DNA of 64,000 nt, from positions 60,590 through 124,589 of the forward strand of contig JAITMD010000013.1 in assembly GCA_031277535.1 (NCBI GenBank), written 5' to 3'. Shown one piece after another: positions 45,496 to 55,456 of this stretch; positions within the stretch are counted from its first letter, which is position 1, and every line of letters starts with the position of its first letter. This stretch comes from Flavobacteriaceae bacterium (GTDB lineage: Bacteria > Bacteroidota > Bacteroidia > Flavobacteriales > Flavobacteriaceae). The position numbers and the translations under genes are program-made. The notes under the pieces are model-generated. The model was not told the origin of the DNA, searched no databases, and was given only the letters and a program-made list of their open reading frames with translations.

Positions 45496-46434
45496 ATGGC
45501 TTTTTCACCTATCTATAGGGCAACTATTGTGAAGGGCATCAGTCTTTCTGGTATCATAAAAAATGGAGGATATCACCTAACTACTTTTGACGTATATGAA
45601 AATGGACGTGTAAGTGATTGGAACTTCGAAGATTTCAATGGTTTTTTAAAAGATGTAAAAAAAGAATGGGTAGTTTGTAGTGTACCCGATGGCCAAGAGT
45701 TGTCTTGTTTTAATTTAGGTGCGTGGATTATTAAAGATGCAACTTGGTATTATACACCTGATACTTATATTGTATTTATCAAAAGTTTGATTACACAAAT
45801 GAATCCAAATTGGATTAATATACATACGTATCAAGAGCGACAAGTAAATGGCATACGAATTGACGAATCAGGAGAAGGCACACATTATAGACCTATTCCC
45901 AGATACAAAGGAGATATTTTTTCCGATCGTCTAAATGGAGCCCCTTTTCGTCTGTTTCAAGTAAAAGAAGGAATATATTACTTAGTTTTTGTGGTTTTAT
46001 ATAAAGATTCTTCTTTGAGTGTTTTTGCGTTTGATGGAGAGCAGCAAATGACCTTTGATGATTTTAAAGCTGCGGCAGAACGAGGGGAGTATCAAACAAG
46101 TTTAGCGCCCAATACCCAAGTAGTGATAGAGCATTTAGGGGAGTTTGTGATAGAACAAGAAGAGTATAGCAACGATTTGCATGATGTAATAGGCGAAATG
46201 GAAGAGGAATATCGAGAGCTGAATGGAGAAAAAACACTTTCAGATCAATGTAAAGAACTTTTTGAAACCTATGAAACAGAACCTACAGAAGCATTGAAAG
46301 AACAGTTGAAAGTAGCTTATGAGAGCGTACCAGAGCATCTGCGTATGTATATTTTAAGAGATCAAGATTCCAAAGACTATCCGATTATCGAAGTATTGTA
46401 TGGGGAAAAGTACTGGGAAAATGAAGAAGAGTAG
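45496..46434 (+). CDS. Protein of unknown function
   Basis: 312 residues, cytoplasmic. The N-terminal ~200 residues are a mixed alpha/beta region with many aromatic residues (GAWIIKDATWYYTPDTYIVF, FRLFQVKEGIYYLVFVVLYK). The C-terminal ~100 residues are strongly acidic and helical (MEEEYRELNGEKTLSD, FETYETEPTEALKEQL). No family is recognised. It begins 2 bp after the ytxJ stop, so both share a transcript, but no functional link can be read from that. A short ribosome-interacting or immunity-like role is speculation. Confidence 0.6.
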   Translation: MAFSPIYRATIVKGISLSGIIKNGGYHLTTFDVYENGRVSDWNFEDFNGFLKDVKKEWVVCSVPDGQELSCFNLGAWIIKDATWYYTPDTYIVFIKSLITQMNPNWINIHTYQERQVNGIRIDESGEGTHYRPIPRYKGDIFSDRLNGAPFRLFQVKEGIYYLVFVVLYKDSSLSVFAFDGEQQMTFDDFKAAAERGEYQTSLAPNTQVVIEHLGEFVIEQEEYSNDLHDVIGEMEEEYRELNGEKTLSDQCKELFETYETEPTEALKEQLKVAYESVPEHLRMYILRDQDSKDYPIIEVLYGEKYWENEEE

Positions 46435-46506
46435 TTTCGTGTGGTTATATGACAAAAAGAGTTGTTATTTTTAACTTAAAACTGCTCAAAACAGGATATA
46501 GAAGTC

Positions 46507-46514
46507 TATATTTG
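46507..46514 (+). promoter_or_regulatory. Promoter -7 box TATATTTG immediately before the DedA gene
   Basis: Exact TAnnTTTG match ending 4 nt before the ATG at 46519, implying a leaderless transcript. No TTG at the usual -33 spacing. Confidence 0.5.
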
Positions 46515-46518
46515 AACT

Positions 46519-47175
46519 ATGGAATTAATTGATTTTATCTTTCACATCGATAAGTATTTACACGTGTTTATCGCAGAATACGGTGTATGGTTATATGCTA
46601 TACTTTTCTTGGTTATTTTTGTTGAAACAGGTTTGGTAGTAATGCCGTTTTTACCTGGAGATTCACTGTTATTTGCCACAGGTATGTTGGTTGCTCAATC
46701 AGATGAATTAAACATTGTAGTTACAGTTGTGTTATTACTGATAGCTGCTATTAGTGGAGATTCACTTAATTATTACTTAGGTAAGCGAGTGGGGATGCGA
46801 TTAACCAACTTTAAGTTGTTTGGAAAACAAGTAATCAAACCAGAACATATCGAAAAAACACATGCTTTTTACGAGAAGTATGGAGAGCGTACCATTGTAA
46901 TAGCTCGTTTTGTACCTATTGTACGTACGTTAGCTCCTTTTGTTGCAGGTATTGGAAAGATGAAATATATGACCTTCATGACCTACAATGTCATAGGAGG
47001 AGTTATATGGGTAGTCGTACTTACGTTAGCGGGATACTTCTTAGGAAATATTCCATTTGTAAAAGATAACTTCTCCAAGATAGTCTTGTTAATTATTTTC
47101 GTATCAGTATTGCCAATTGTTTTTGAGTTTGTTAAGGCAAAAATGCAAGCAAGGAAAACAAAGGAAATCCAGTAA
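46519..47175 (+). CDS. DedA-family membrane protein
   Basis: 218 residues, with the DedA (SNARE-associated) architecture. The first helix region is VWLYAILFLVIFVETGLVVMPFLPGDSLLFATGML. A re-entrant segment contains the conserved GDSLNYYLGKRVG. ARFVPIVRTLAPFVAGIGKM carries the functional Arg pair, and C-terminal helices follow. DedA proteins help flip or move phospholipids and affect cell division and drug tolerance. It is a single gene. The -7 box ends 4 nt before the ATG, so its mRNA is probably leaderless. A terminator follows. Confidence 0.93.
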   Translation: MELIDFIFHIDKYLHVFIAEYGVWLYAILFLVIFVETGLVVMPFLPGDSLLFATGMLVAQSDELNIVVTVVLLLIAAISGDSLNYYLGKRVGMRLTNFKLFGKQVIKPEHIEKTHAFYEKYGERTIVIARFVPIVRTLAPFVAGIGKMKYMTFMTYNVIGGVIWVVVLTLAGYFLGNIPFVKDNFSKIVLLIIFVSVLPIVFEFVKAKMQARKTKEIQ

Positions 47176-47190
47176 AAACTATATATACAG

Positions 47191-47220
47191 AAAGACAATC
47201 AATTAGTGGTTGTCTTTTTT
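47191..47220 (+). terminator. Intrinsic terminator of the DedA gene
   Basis: Stem AAAGACAA / TTGTCTTT with a 11-nt loop, followed by a T run. Confidence 0.8.
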
Positions 47221-47345
47221 TATTGGATAAAACGGAATGGTAATAGATTCACAACAGTGGATAGCATGTTTTAACACCAGTATGTTGTTAAAAAAGAATA
47301 CACATACTTTTTCTTTTGTATTTTCCCAAAAATAAACAGAATCTT

Positions 47346-49067
47346 ATGAGAAGATATTCATTTTTATTTTGGTGTATGCTCTTTATAGCTTTTTATGCTT
47401 GTAAGGATACTCAATCAATGGATAAAGTAAAAGTAGCATATACAGAAGCCTTTTTAGATACCTTATTTACAACTAATACGATGCAGACCTATTCTAAAAT
47501 AGATAGTTTGTTATCTGATAGTAGGTTTCGTAAAGATAGTTTAGCCTTAGGGTATGATGCCTTGTATAAAGTTAAGTTTGATCTTAAGAGTAATAAGTTA
47601 GATAGTGTATTAAGCTATGCAGAAATTGCTTTAACTTCTGGTAGAAAGTATAAAGATGATTACTTATTAGCAAGAACAAATCACTTATTAGGTCGTTACT
47701 ATATTCTGACAAGTGATTATAAAAATAGTTTAGCCTTACACTTATCTTCTGTAGCTTATTTTGAAAAGATTAACGACGAGAAACAGTTAGTTTATTCTTA
47801 CAATGATTTAGGAGGATTTTATATGCATAATGATGAATTGACTAAAGCTCTTTCTTTTTATAAAAAATCATATGATTTAGCTGTAAAGAATAAGGATTAT
47901 AGAGGTCAGGCATTATATTTTGCAAATCTAAGTAGTATCAACTTAGATGATAAAAATTATCCTAAGGCAATAGATCATTTAAAGGAGGCTAAAAAAGCTT
48001 TTGCTTATTTGAATGATACGGTGAATCAAATTAAGGTTTTTACTTCAATAGGAGAGGTACATCTTAATTTGAATAATGTACAGGAAGCAAAAATAAACTA
48101 TAAAACGGCTCTTGATTTAGCACAACAAACGAAGGATAGTACTTTGATGGGACCTATTTATTTAGGATATGGGAGATTAGCAGAAGTGCAAGCTAATTTT
48201 AAAGAGGCTATTGCTGATTATAATCAGGCATATCAGATCACCAATAATCAGAAATTGTATAGAGAGGAAATAGATGCACTAAAGAGATTATCTGATATAT
48301 ATCAAAAAACCAATCAACTCGATTTAGCTATTAAATACTTAAAGATAGTGTATGTCAAAAAAGAGCAATTAAATGGAGTTCATGTCAATCAAGATTTAGA
48401 AGAGTTGCGGTGGAATTCCATCTTTGAAAAAAAGCAACACAAGTATGAATTAGAAAAACAAAAACATAAAACAACAATTATTGTACAAATTGGCATAATT
48501 GTTACTATAACAGGATTAGCCATCTTGTTTGTGGTATTGTATTTGGGTAAACGAAAAAGATTGTCTTTAGCATCCGTAATGAATAATCAATTGCAAAATA
48601 AGCTGGAAACAGAAGAGGCTTTATATCTATTGCAAGAAGAAAAGTATGCCCTTGAAATAGAAAATAGAGATAGAGAACTTACTGCAGTAAACCTGCAGTT
48701 AATCTCTAAAAATAAGTTTTTGAATGACATAGAACAGGTTTTAAATAAAGATAATAAAACAGTTGTCGCAGATTTAAAGCAAATCATTAATGCAAATAGA
48801 ACACTTGAAAAAGACTGGGAACAATTTACAATAGTGTTTGAAAAAGTACACCCTAATTTTTTTCAGTATATAAATACTCATTTTCCGGATTTGACTAAAA
48901 CAGAGATTAAGATTTGTGCCTACATTAAGATCAAATTTAATAACTATGAAATCGCAAGTTTATTGAATATCGATTATCAGAGTGTGATTAAAAACAGGTA
49001 TCGAATTCGAAAGAAAATAAATTTACAAAATGCTGAAGATTTAGATAAGACTATAGGATTTTGGTAG
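47346..49067 (+). CDS. Membrane-anchored TPR protein with C-terminal HTH (LuxR-like) domain
   Basis: 573 residues from the chosen ATG; a TTG ten codons upstream lies in a -7-like sequence (TTCTTTTG). The N terminus is a lipoprotein-like signal (FLFWCMLFIAFYAC). About 330 residues of TPR repeats (YNDLGGFYMHNDELTKALSFYKKSYD and others) follow on the periplasmic side. A transmembrane helix follows at ~385-407, then a coiled coil and a C-terminal HTH (LTKTEIKICAYIKIKFNNYEIASLLNIDYQSV). This is a one-protein membrane-to-DNA regulator. It lies 174 bp upstream of the giant surface-protein gene and may control it; no target site is seen. Confidence 0.85.
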   Translation: MRRYSFLFWCMLFIAFYACKDTQSMDKVKVAYTEAFLDTLFTTNTMQTYSKIDSLLSDSRFRKDSLALGYDALYKVKFDLKSNKLDSVLSYAEIALTSGRKYKDDYLLARTNHLLGRYYILTSDYKNSLALHLSSVAYFEKINDEKQLVYSYNDLGGFYMHNDELTKALSFYKKSYDLAVKNKDYRGQALYFANLSSINLDDKNYPKAIDHLKEAKKAFAYLNDTVNQIKVFTSIGEVHLNLNNVQEAKINYKTALDLAQQTKDSTLMGPIYLGYGRLAEVQANFKEAIADYNQAYQITNNQKLYREEIDALKRLSDIYQKTNQLDLAIKYLKIVYVKKEQLNGVHVNQDLEELRWNSIFEKKQHKYELEKQKHKTTIIVQIGIIVTITGLAILFVVLYLGKRKRLSLASVMNNQLQNKLETEEALYLLQEEKYALEIENRDRELTAVNLQLISKNKFLNDIEQVLNKDNKTVVADLKQIINANRTLEKDWEQFTIVFEKVHPNFFQYINTHFPDLTKTEIKICAYIKIKFNNYEIASLLNIDYQSVIKNRYRIRKKINLQNAEDLDKTIGFW

Positions 49068-49241
49068 TTGTCTTTTTAAATTTATGATTAAGTTGTTGTA
49101 AATCAGTGTTTTTTACAGGGTGTTAAATTGTGATTGTCCATAAAATATCCATAATGAAAAGTTGGTTAAAGAACATAGTATATCTATTTTTCAAAACTTT
49201 CAACAAGGTCGAAAATAGAACTAACCAAACATTCTGTAATT

Positions 49242-52200
49242 ATGAAAAAAGCAAGTTTAATTCTCTTAACGTCTTTATCTGTTTTACTCGGATATGCGTT
49301 TCAAAAATGGTATACGATACCCTTTTTTCAAGACAGTAACATACTATTTGTATTATCAGATAGTACTACTTCTTGTACCCCTCCCTCAACATTTGAGTTA
49401 ATACGGGCTACAGATAAAATAGCAGATATTAAGTGGGAGGATAATAACAATACTACTTGGGAATACTTTGTTCAGCACTTGGGATCTGGATTGGCAAATG
49501 CTACAAAATCGACAACTACTACAAGTAAGCTGTTAAACATTACAACAGATTGTAACCAACAAACTTTATTACCAGATACAATATATGAGATTTTTGTTCG
49601 CAGTCATTGTAGTGATGGTAGTTATAGTGATTGGTCTGATCCTTTTGTTTTTAAAACAAAATGTGCAGTAGTAACTTCTTTTCCTTTAGTAGAGAGTTTT
49701 GGTACAAATTCTATCACAAAATCTTGTTGGGAAATTGTTGATTACAACAAAGATTACAATGCTTTTGGAGGTTCGTTTTATGGTACAAATATCTGGACAA
49801 TTGACAATGGTGCAGTATTTCATGGAACTGCAGCACCTAACGACGATTATTTAATCTCTCCTGCTTTGGATTTAGATGGTGGAGTATATGCTATTTCTTA
49901 TAGTGTACAAGCTATAAAAGATAGGCTTTCAGAGTACGAAATTCTGTTGTCTACCAATGGTACTGAAATCAAGAATTTCACACAGATAGTAGCTCCAAAA
50001 GTTACTCGTCAAAACATTACATACGAAACAAAAACACATTATGTTTCTGGCATAAAAGGGACAGTGCATATTGCATGGCATGTTACTGCTTCGCAAACTG
50101 CACAGCTCAACATAAAAGATGTTGTGATTGAAAAAGTTGATTGTATAGGTATAGAAGAAAGAGATGTAGAAATACAAGCGATTACTAAAAATAGTATAAC
50201 TGTTTCGTGGAAAGATACAAACAATACTTCTTGGGAAACATTTGTACAGCCCAAAGGACAACCAGCACCAACAGGTAGTGGAGCTATTGTAACTACACCA
50301 AGTTTTACTCGTACAAGTACAAGTAATGGAATTGCCTTGCAACCAGCTACTGAATATGAATTTTATTTAAAAGCAAACTGTGGTACAGGTAAAAAGGCAA
50401 AATGGTTAGGCCCATTTGTGTTTAAAACAGCTTGTAATGAGTCTCTTGTGCCGTTTATTGAAGGTTTTAATACCAATTCAACCACTCGCGATTGTTGGAC
50501 TATTATTGATGCTAACAAAGATTGGGGAAACAATAGAAATCTATGGTTTTTTCAAAAATCTACGGCAGCTTATGAGGGAGATTCTTTTGCTTACTTTAAT
50601 GCCTCTATAGCTAAAAGTAGCGACGACTGGTTAATCTCTCCAATAATTGCAGGTTTAAACCCCAATAGTATCTATCGTTTGAGATATCGCTATAAAGGGA
50701 ATGATAATTATGAAGGTAGATTTGAAGTACTTACGTCAACAACAGGTATTGCACCTAATAGTTTTAAAACAACTTTACTACCTCTAAACACCTATAGCAA
50801 TACAATGTGGATGGAGCATAGTTTATTATTTAAGGCAACCACTAATAGTATAAATATTGCTTGGCATGTAATTGCAAGTAAGGGAACACAAGTGGCTATT
50901 GATTATGTGCGTTTAGAAGAGGTAAAAGGATGTATAGAACCAGTAGATTTAGAAGTAACACAAATTGAACCAAATCAGGTAACAATTAAATGGGATGATA
51001 AATACAATGCCAATAGCACGTGGGAATATATTGTTCAGAAAGTAAATGATGGTAATCCTGTTACAGGAATGGCAGGTACAGCTACAACTAATAAAAGTGT
51101 TTTAATAACAAAAGACAAAACAGGAGCTGTTTTAAGCAGTAACACACCTTATGAGTATTATGTGAGAAGTGTTTGTAATGGAAATACATTTAGTGAATGG
51201 GCAGGGCCTTTTGTGTTTAGAACAAGTTGTCCTGTATTTCTTCCTCCTTTTAAAGAAAATTTTGAAGAAGGCTCTCTTAATCTCAATTGTTGGAATGTAT
51301 TAATGGATGATAATACTATTACACCAATAAAAATAAGTATAATAGGAGGAGAAGAGCATAAGTGGTTTGTAAATTATGGTGGTTATAGTGGAATGGGAGC
51401 ACAGTTAAACTCATTCTCAGATACTAAAAAAGAGAGTTGGTTAGTTAGTCCTACCCTTGAATTTAAACAAGGGAAAACCTATCGATTAAAGTATAAAATA
51501 AAAATACCGCCTACAGGTGATAATAAGGGGAAATTAGAAGTTGTTGCCTCAACCAAAGGAATAGGAACAACAACTTTTACAACCCCTATTGTCCCTGCAA
51601 AATATTATACTGCCAATTCTTTTGAGGAAGAAATATACTTTGTTTCTCAATTATCTGGACATGTACATTTGGCATGGCATAGTTTAGGTATAGGACCAAA
51701 GCAAATTGCTTTGGATGATGTGTCAATAGAGGAGGTTCAGAACTGTCCAGAGCCACTTAAATTAGGGATAAAGAGCATTGAGACTAATCAGGTAGAATTA
51801 ACGTGGATAGCAGATGATAAGGCTACGCAATGGGAGTATTGGGTGCAGATGGAAGATCAAGGGGATCCGATAGGTAATGGAACACTTACAAAAAGTAAAA
51901 ACCCAATAGTTCAAAAAGAACAGAATGGGAAAACTTTAGAACACAATACTACATACGAATATTATGTACGCACAAAATGTGCAGATGGAACATATAGTAT
52001 TTGGTCTGGACCATTTGTGTTTACTACAAATTGTGGTGTATTTCAAGTGCCATTTTACGAAGGATTTAATACTACATCTAAAACCATTAGATGTTGGACT
52101 GCTAAGGATGCACAAGGTAATGCTGGTAGTTGGAAACAGCATAATGATAAGTATGAAGGTGATAGATCTTTTGCCTCAAACGAAATTGTTGATCAAAAGA

Positions 52201-55200
52201 AAGATCATTATTTAATATCTCCAACAGTTCACTTAACAGATGGAACTTATTTGCTGAAATACAATTATAAGGCGCCCAAAGATCAGTATATAGGTACATG
52301 GAAGATGCATGACTTTGACAATAATTTAGAAGTGTTGCTTTCAGAAAAAGGATATGCTAATCTAAGTGAGTTTAAAAAAGTGTTATTGCCATCAACCAAG
52401 TTAACTAACGGAGGATGGAAAGAACAAGCTGTTTTAATTCAGGGAGTTAATGCAGATGTTAATATTGCTTGGAGAGTTCAGAGTCAAGGAAAAACATTTG
52501 TAGCCATAGACAATGTACGCCTTGAAAAGGTAGAGCACTGTATTCCTCCAATCGATATAACAACAGTAAATACAACAGGTTCTAATTTTGATATTTCTTG
52601 GAAACAGTTAGATACCACAACAACTTGGGAAGTAGTGGTAGTACCTTATAAAGAAAGTGCTAATGTCACTAATCCTATCGTTAAGAGAACTGTTACTGGT
52701 ACACCAGCCACAACCATTGCTAATTTGCCAGTAGGAGCGAGTTTTACTGTATATGTACGTGCTATATGTGACAACAAAAATAATAGTGAATGGTCGAGTG
52801 GGTTTCACTTCCAAAGCAATGCTTCTCAGAATAGTGGATGTGTAGGAGCTATTGATATTCCTGTTAATTCAAAAACAGATTGTGTGGTATATACCCCTGT
52901 TAGTTTTAAAGGAGCTACTTTGTCAACTGTTCCGTTGAGTTATTGTTATCCGCCTACTACAATGCCTAATCAAAAAGATTCGGATGCCTGGTTTTCATTT
53001 ACGGCTACTAACGATTTACACGTTCTTGCCTTGAAAGATATGTATAGTGAAACAGGGTTGTCTGATAATCTTAATTTTTTATTAGGAATCAATGTATATG
53101 ATCAAAACTGTACAGCGATTAACAGCAATACAGTTTCTCTGTGTTTAGAAATAAATGAGAAAACAAAGGAGTACGCCTTGACTAATTTAACAGTAGGACA
53201 CAAATATTATGTTAGGATTAATTCTAAAGATACTGCTCCAGATTATCGCTTTAATATTTGCATTACTACACCAAGTTTTGTAGAGGTATCAGAGAGTGGA
53301 GCAAAATATACCACAGAAGAGTTAGTAAGAGATGTCTTGATTGGCTCAGACTGTAATTTGGTATCCAACATTTCATATCAAAACGGAAATGGTGATGCTG
53401 CAAGTAAGTTGATTAATACTTTTGGTTATTTTAATGCAGGTACTTCTACATTTCCATTCAAAGAGGGAATTGTATTGTCTACCAATGAGGTTAAGTATGT
53501 TCCAGGACCCTATAAAGGGTATTTAGGACAGCGTGGAGACAATTTAATACGTTGGGAAGGAGATAAGGATATAAATGATGCTATACTGGATGCAGGAGGA
53601 GGACCTCGTTCGGATAAACGAGTAACGCAAGTAGAGTTTGATTTTATTTCTGTAAAAGACTCAGTATCTTTTGAGTACCTATTTGCTTCCAATAGTTACC
53701 ATAAACAATGTGGAGATGCGTGTTCAGTAGGAGCATTGTTTGCTGCTTGGTTAATTGATACTAAAACAGGAGAAGGTCAAAACTTAGCAAAAATACCTTA
53801 CACCAACACACCTATTGCCTTAAACACCATTAGAGACAATAAAAAATCAGGAATAGGATGCAACAGTGCGAATGCTAATTGGTATGGGAAACACTACGAC
53901 AATAATCAAGATAATCCTTTAGAAGCGTTTATTGATTTTGTAGGAATGACTAAGCCTATGCAATCTCAAATGGTAAAAGTAGTGCCTGGTCGAAAATACC
54001 ACATTAAGTTGGCTGTTATGGATTTCTGTACCTCAGTAGAGCATTCATCTGCAGTGTTTTTTAATGCAGGAAGCTTTAATTTGGGAGATATTAACTTAGG
54101 AAAAGATTGGACAGTAGAGAATCAATCAGCGCTGTGTACCAACGAATCAAGGTTGTTGAAATCAGGTATAGGGGATTCGGATGAGTTGAATGTAGCAATT
54201 GAATGGTTTAAAGATGGGAAGTTGCTTGAAGGAGAAAATAAACCAGATCTATTAGTTAATGAAAGTGGAGTTTATAAGATTCATGTAAAATATTTGGATA
54301 TTGATTGTGAGGGTGAAAATTCAATAAAAGTGGAAATGTATGAAGACATTAAAAAGGTGGTACCAAATCCTGCGCCAATTGAAGTGTGTAGATATTCATT
54401 AGAGCCTGTGGTTGTTTCTTTAGATCAATCAGCACAGAATATGTTGAAAGGTATAGATCAAAGTGTTTTTGGCATTGAAGGCATATTTGAAACAGAAACA
54501 GAGGCTAATGAACAAAAGAATGCTATCCATAATACAGCTACTTATTCATTGGGCAAGCAGCCAAAAAATAGAGCTTTCTATATTCGAGTAGTGAACAAAC
54601 AAACGAATTGCTTTGCAGTATTTGAATTAAAGGTTATTGCCAACAAAGGAGATATACCTCAACAAATAGAAGATGTATTGGTTTGTAATCGCTATGTATT
54701 GCCTGCATTGTCTGCCAATCAAAAGTATTTTTCGGAGTCTGCAGGACAAGGCAAAATGTATCAGGCAGGTGATGTTTTAGAAGCAGGAGTGTATACAATG
54801 TATGTATTGCAAATGAATCAAGATAGTTGTTTTGAAGAAATAAGCTTTAAAGTTACAGTAACGGCTATGCCGGAGTTGCAACAAATAGAAGATAAAGTGT
54901 TGGAATGTGAGTTTTATGTATTGCCAAAGTTGTTGCCATACAACAAGTATTACATTGAAAAGAATGGTCAGAGAGTTGAGGTATTTTCAGGACATGTAAT
55001 TAGAGAAACAAACACGAGAATATATATTGTGGTTGAGTCAACAGACAAAGTTTGTTATGCAGAAACAAGTTTTATGGTCATTTATAACGATTGCCCTATC
55101 CCTAAGGGAATTTCTCCTAATGGAGATCATATTAATGATGCTTTAGACTTGAGCTTACACGCTGTTTCAAGCATAAAGATTTTTAATCGATTAGGGCAAG

Positions 55201-55343
55201 AGGTATATTCGTTTACAGGCGAATACACAAACCAGTGGAAAGGACAAAATACCAATGGGAAAGACCTGCCAAGTGGAACGTATTACTATGTGATTATGTC
55301 GTATAATAAAACGCGCACAGGTTGGATAGAAATAAACAGATAG
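49242..55343 (+). CDS. Giant T9SS type B-sorted surface protein with repeated Fn3 / choice-of-anchor J units
   Basis: 2033 residues. An N-terminal hydrophobic segment (LILLTSLSVLLGYAF) acts as signal sequence. Fn3-like domains (each starting with a C-x-PP/EP pattern) alternate with choice-of-anchor J domains, in units starting near residues 45, 299, 562 and 832. A fifth Fn3 stands alone near 1097. A PPC-like domain follows near 1199, then a choice-of-anchor L domain (about 1356-1605), Ig-like regions, and a C-terminal T9SS type B sorting domain from about 1951 (ISPNGDHINDAL ... GQEVYSF ... SGTYYYVI). It is probably an adhesin or cell-surface scaffold exported by type IX secretion. Confidence 0.93.
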   Translation: MKKASLILLTSLSVLLGYAFQKWYTIPFFQDSNILFVLSDSTTSCTPPSTFELIRATDKIADIKWEDNNNTTWEYFVQHLGSGLANATKSTTTTSKLLNITTDCNQQTLLPDTIYEIFVRSHCSDGSYSDWSDPFVFKTKCAVVTSFPLVESFGTNSITKSCWEIVDYNKDYNAFGGSFYGTNIWTIDNGAVFHGTAAPNDDYLISPALDLDGGVYAISYSVQAIKDRLSEYEILLSTNGTEIKNFTQIVAPKVTRQNITYETKTHYVSGIKGTVHIAWHVTASQTAQLNIKDVVIEKVDCIGIEERDVEIQAITKNSITVSWKDTNNTSWETFVQPKGQPAPTGSGAIVTTPSFTRTSTSNGIALQPATEYEFYLKANCGTGKKAKWLGPFVFKTACNESLVPFIEGFNTNSTTRDCWTIIDANKDWGNNRNLWFFQKSTAAYEGDSFAYFNASIAKSSDDWLISPIIAGLNPNSIYRLRYRYKGNDNYEGRFEVLTSTTGIAPNSFKTTLLPLNTYSNTMWMEHSLLFKATTNSINIAWHVIASKGTQVAIDYVRLEEVKGCIEPVDLEVTQIEPNQVTIKWDDKYNANSTWEYIVQKVNDGNPVTGMAGTATTNKSVLITKDKTGAVLSSNTPYEYYVRSVCNGNTFSEWAGPFVFRTSCPVFLPPFKENFEEGSLNLNCWNVLMDDNTITPIKISIIGGEEHKWFVNYGGYSGMGAQLNSFSDTKKESWLVSPTLEFKQGKTYRLKYKIKIPPTGDNKGKLEVVASTKGIGTTTFTTPIVPAKYYTANSFEEEIYFVSQLSGHVHLAWHSLGIGPKQIALDDVSIEEVQNCPEPLKLGIKSIETNQVELTWIADDKATQWEYWVQMEDQGDPIGNGTLTKSKNPIVQKEQNGKTLEHNTTYEYYVRTKCADGTYSIWSGPFVFTTNCGVFQVPFYEGFNTTSKTIRCWTAKDAQGNAGSWKQHNDKYEGDRSFASNEIVDQKKDHYLISPTVHLTDGTYLLKYNYKAPKDQYIGTWKMHDFDNNLEVLLSEKGYANLSEFKKVLLPSTKLTNGGWKEQAVLIQGVNADVNIAWRVQSQGKTFVAIDNVRLEKVEHCIPPIDITTVNTTGSNFDISWKQLDTTTTWEVVVVPYKESANVTNPIVKRTVTGTPATTIANLPVGASFTVYVRAICDNKNNSEWSSGFHFQSNASQNSGCVGAIDIPVNSKTDCVVYTPVSFKGATLSTVPLSYCYPPTTMPNQKDSDAWFSFTATNDLHVLALKDMYSETGLSDNLNFLLGINVYDQNCTAINSNTVSLCLEINEKTKEYALTNLTVGHKYYVRINSKDTAPDYRFNICITTPSFVEVSESGAKYTTEELVRDVLIGSDCNLVSNISYQNGNGDAASKLINTFGYFNAGTSTFPFKEGIVLSTNEVKYVPGPYKGYLGQRGDNLIRWEGDKDINDAILDAGGGPRSDKRVTQVEFDFISVKDSVSFEYLFASNSYHKQCGDACSVGALFAAWLIDTKTGEGQNLAKIPYTNTPIALNTIRDNKKSGIGCNSANANWYGKHYDNNQDNPLEAFIDFVGMTKPMQSQMVKVVPGRKYHIKLAVMDFCTSVEHSSAVFFNAGSFNLGDINLGKDWTVENQSALCTNESRLLKSGIGDSDELNVAIEWFKDGKLLEGENKPDLLVNESGVYKIHVKYLDIDCEGENSIKVEMYEDIKKVVPNPAPIEVCRYSLEPVVVSLDQSAQNMLKGIDQSVFGIEGIFETETEANEQKNAIHNTATYSLGKQPKNRAFYIRVVNKQTNCFAVFELKVIANKGDIPQQIEDVLVCNRYVLPALSANQKYFSESAGQGKMYQAGDVLEAGVYTMYVLQMNQDSCFEEISFKVTVTAMPELQQIEDKVLECEFYVLPKLLPYNKYYIEKNGQRVEVFSGHVIRETNTRIYIVVESTDKVCYAETSFMVIYNDCPIPKGISPNGDHINDALDLSLHAVSSIKIFNRLGQEVYSFTGEYTNQWKGQNTNGKDLPSGTYYYVIMSYNKTRTGWIEINR

Positions 55344-55408
55344 TTTTCCGAAAAAAAGAAATATGTAGGTTATATTTTTAATTAGAATAAAGGAGAATTT
55401 TGTAAGGG

Positions 55409-55456
55409 AAAACGCTTGTAAGAGAGAAATCAACATCTTTCTACAGGCGTTTTTTT
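55409..55456 (+). terminator. Intrinsic terminator of the giant surface-protein gene
   Basis: Stem AAAACGCTTGTA / TACAGGCGTTTT (one G-T pair) with a partly paired inner region, followed by a T run. Confidence 0.85.

Noticed and set aside
49130..49339. Frame of 69 codons overlapping the start of the giant surface-protein gene
   Set aside because: It has no signal or domain and overlaps the well-supported signal sequence in another frame.
49242..55343. Possible CRISPR or DNA tandem repeats inside the giant gene
   Set aside because: The repeats are protein-level domains that differ in DNA sequence; there are no regular spacers.
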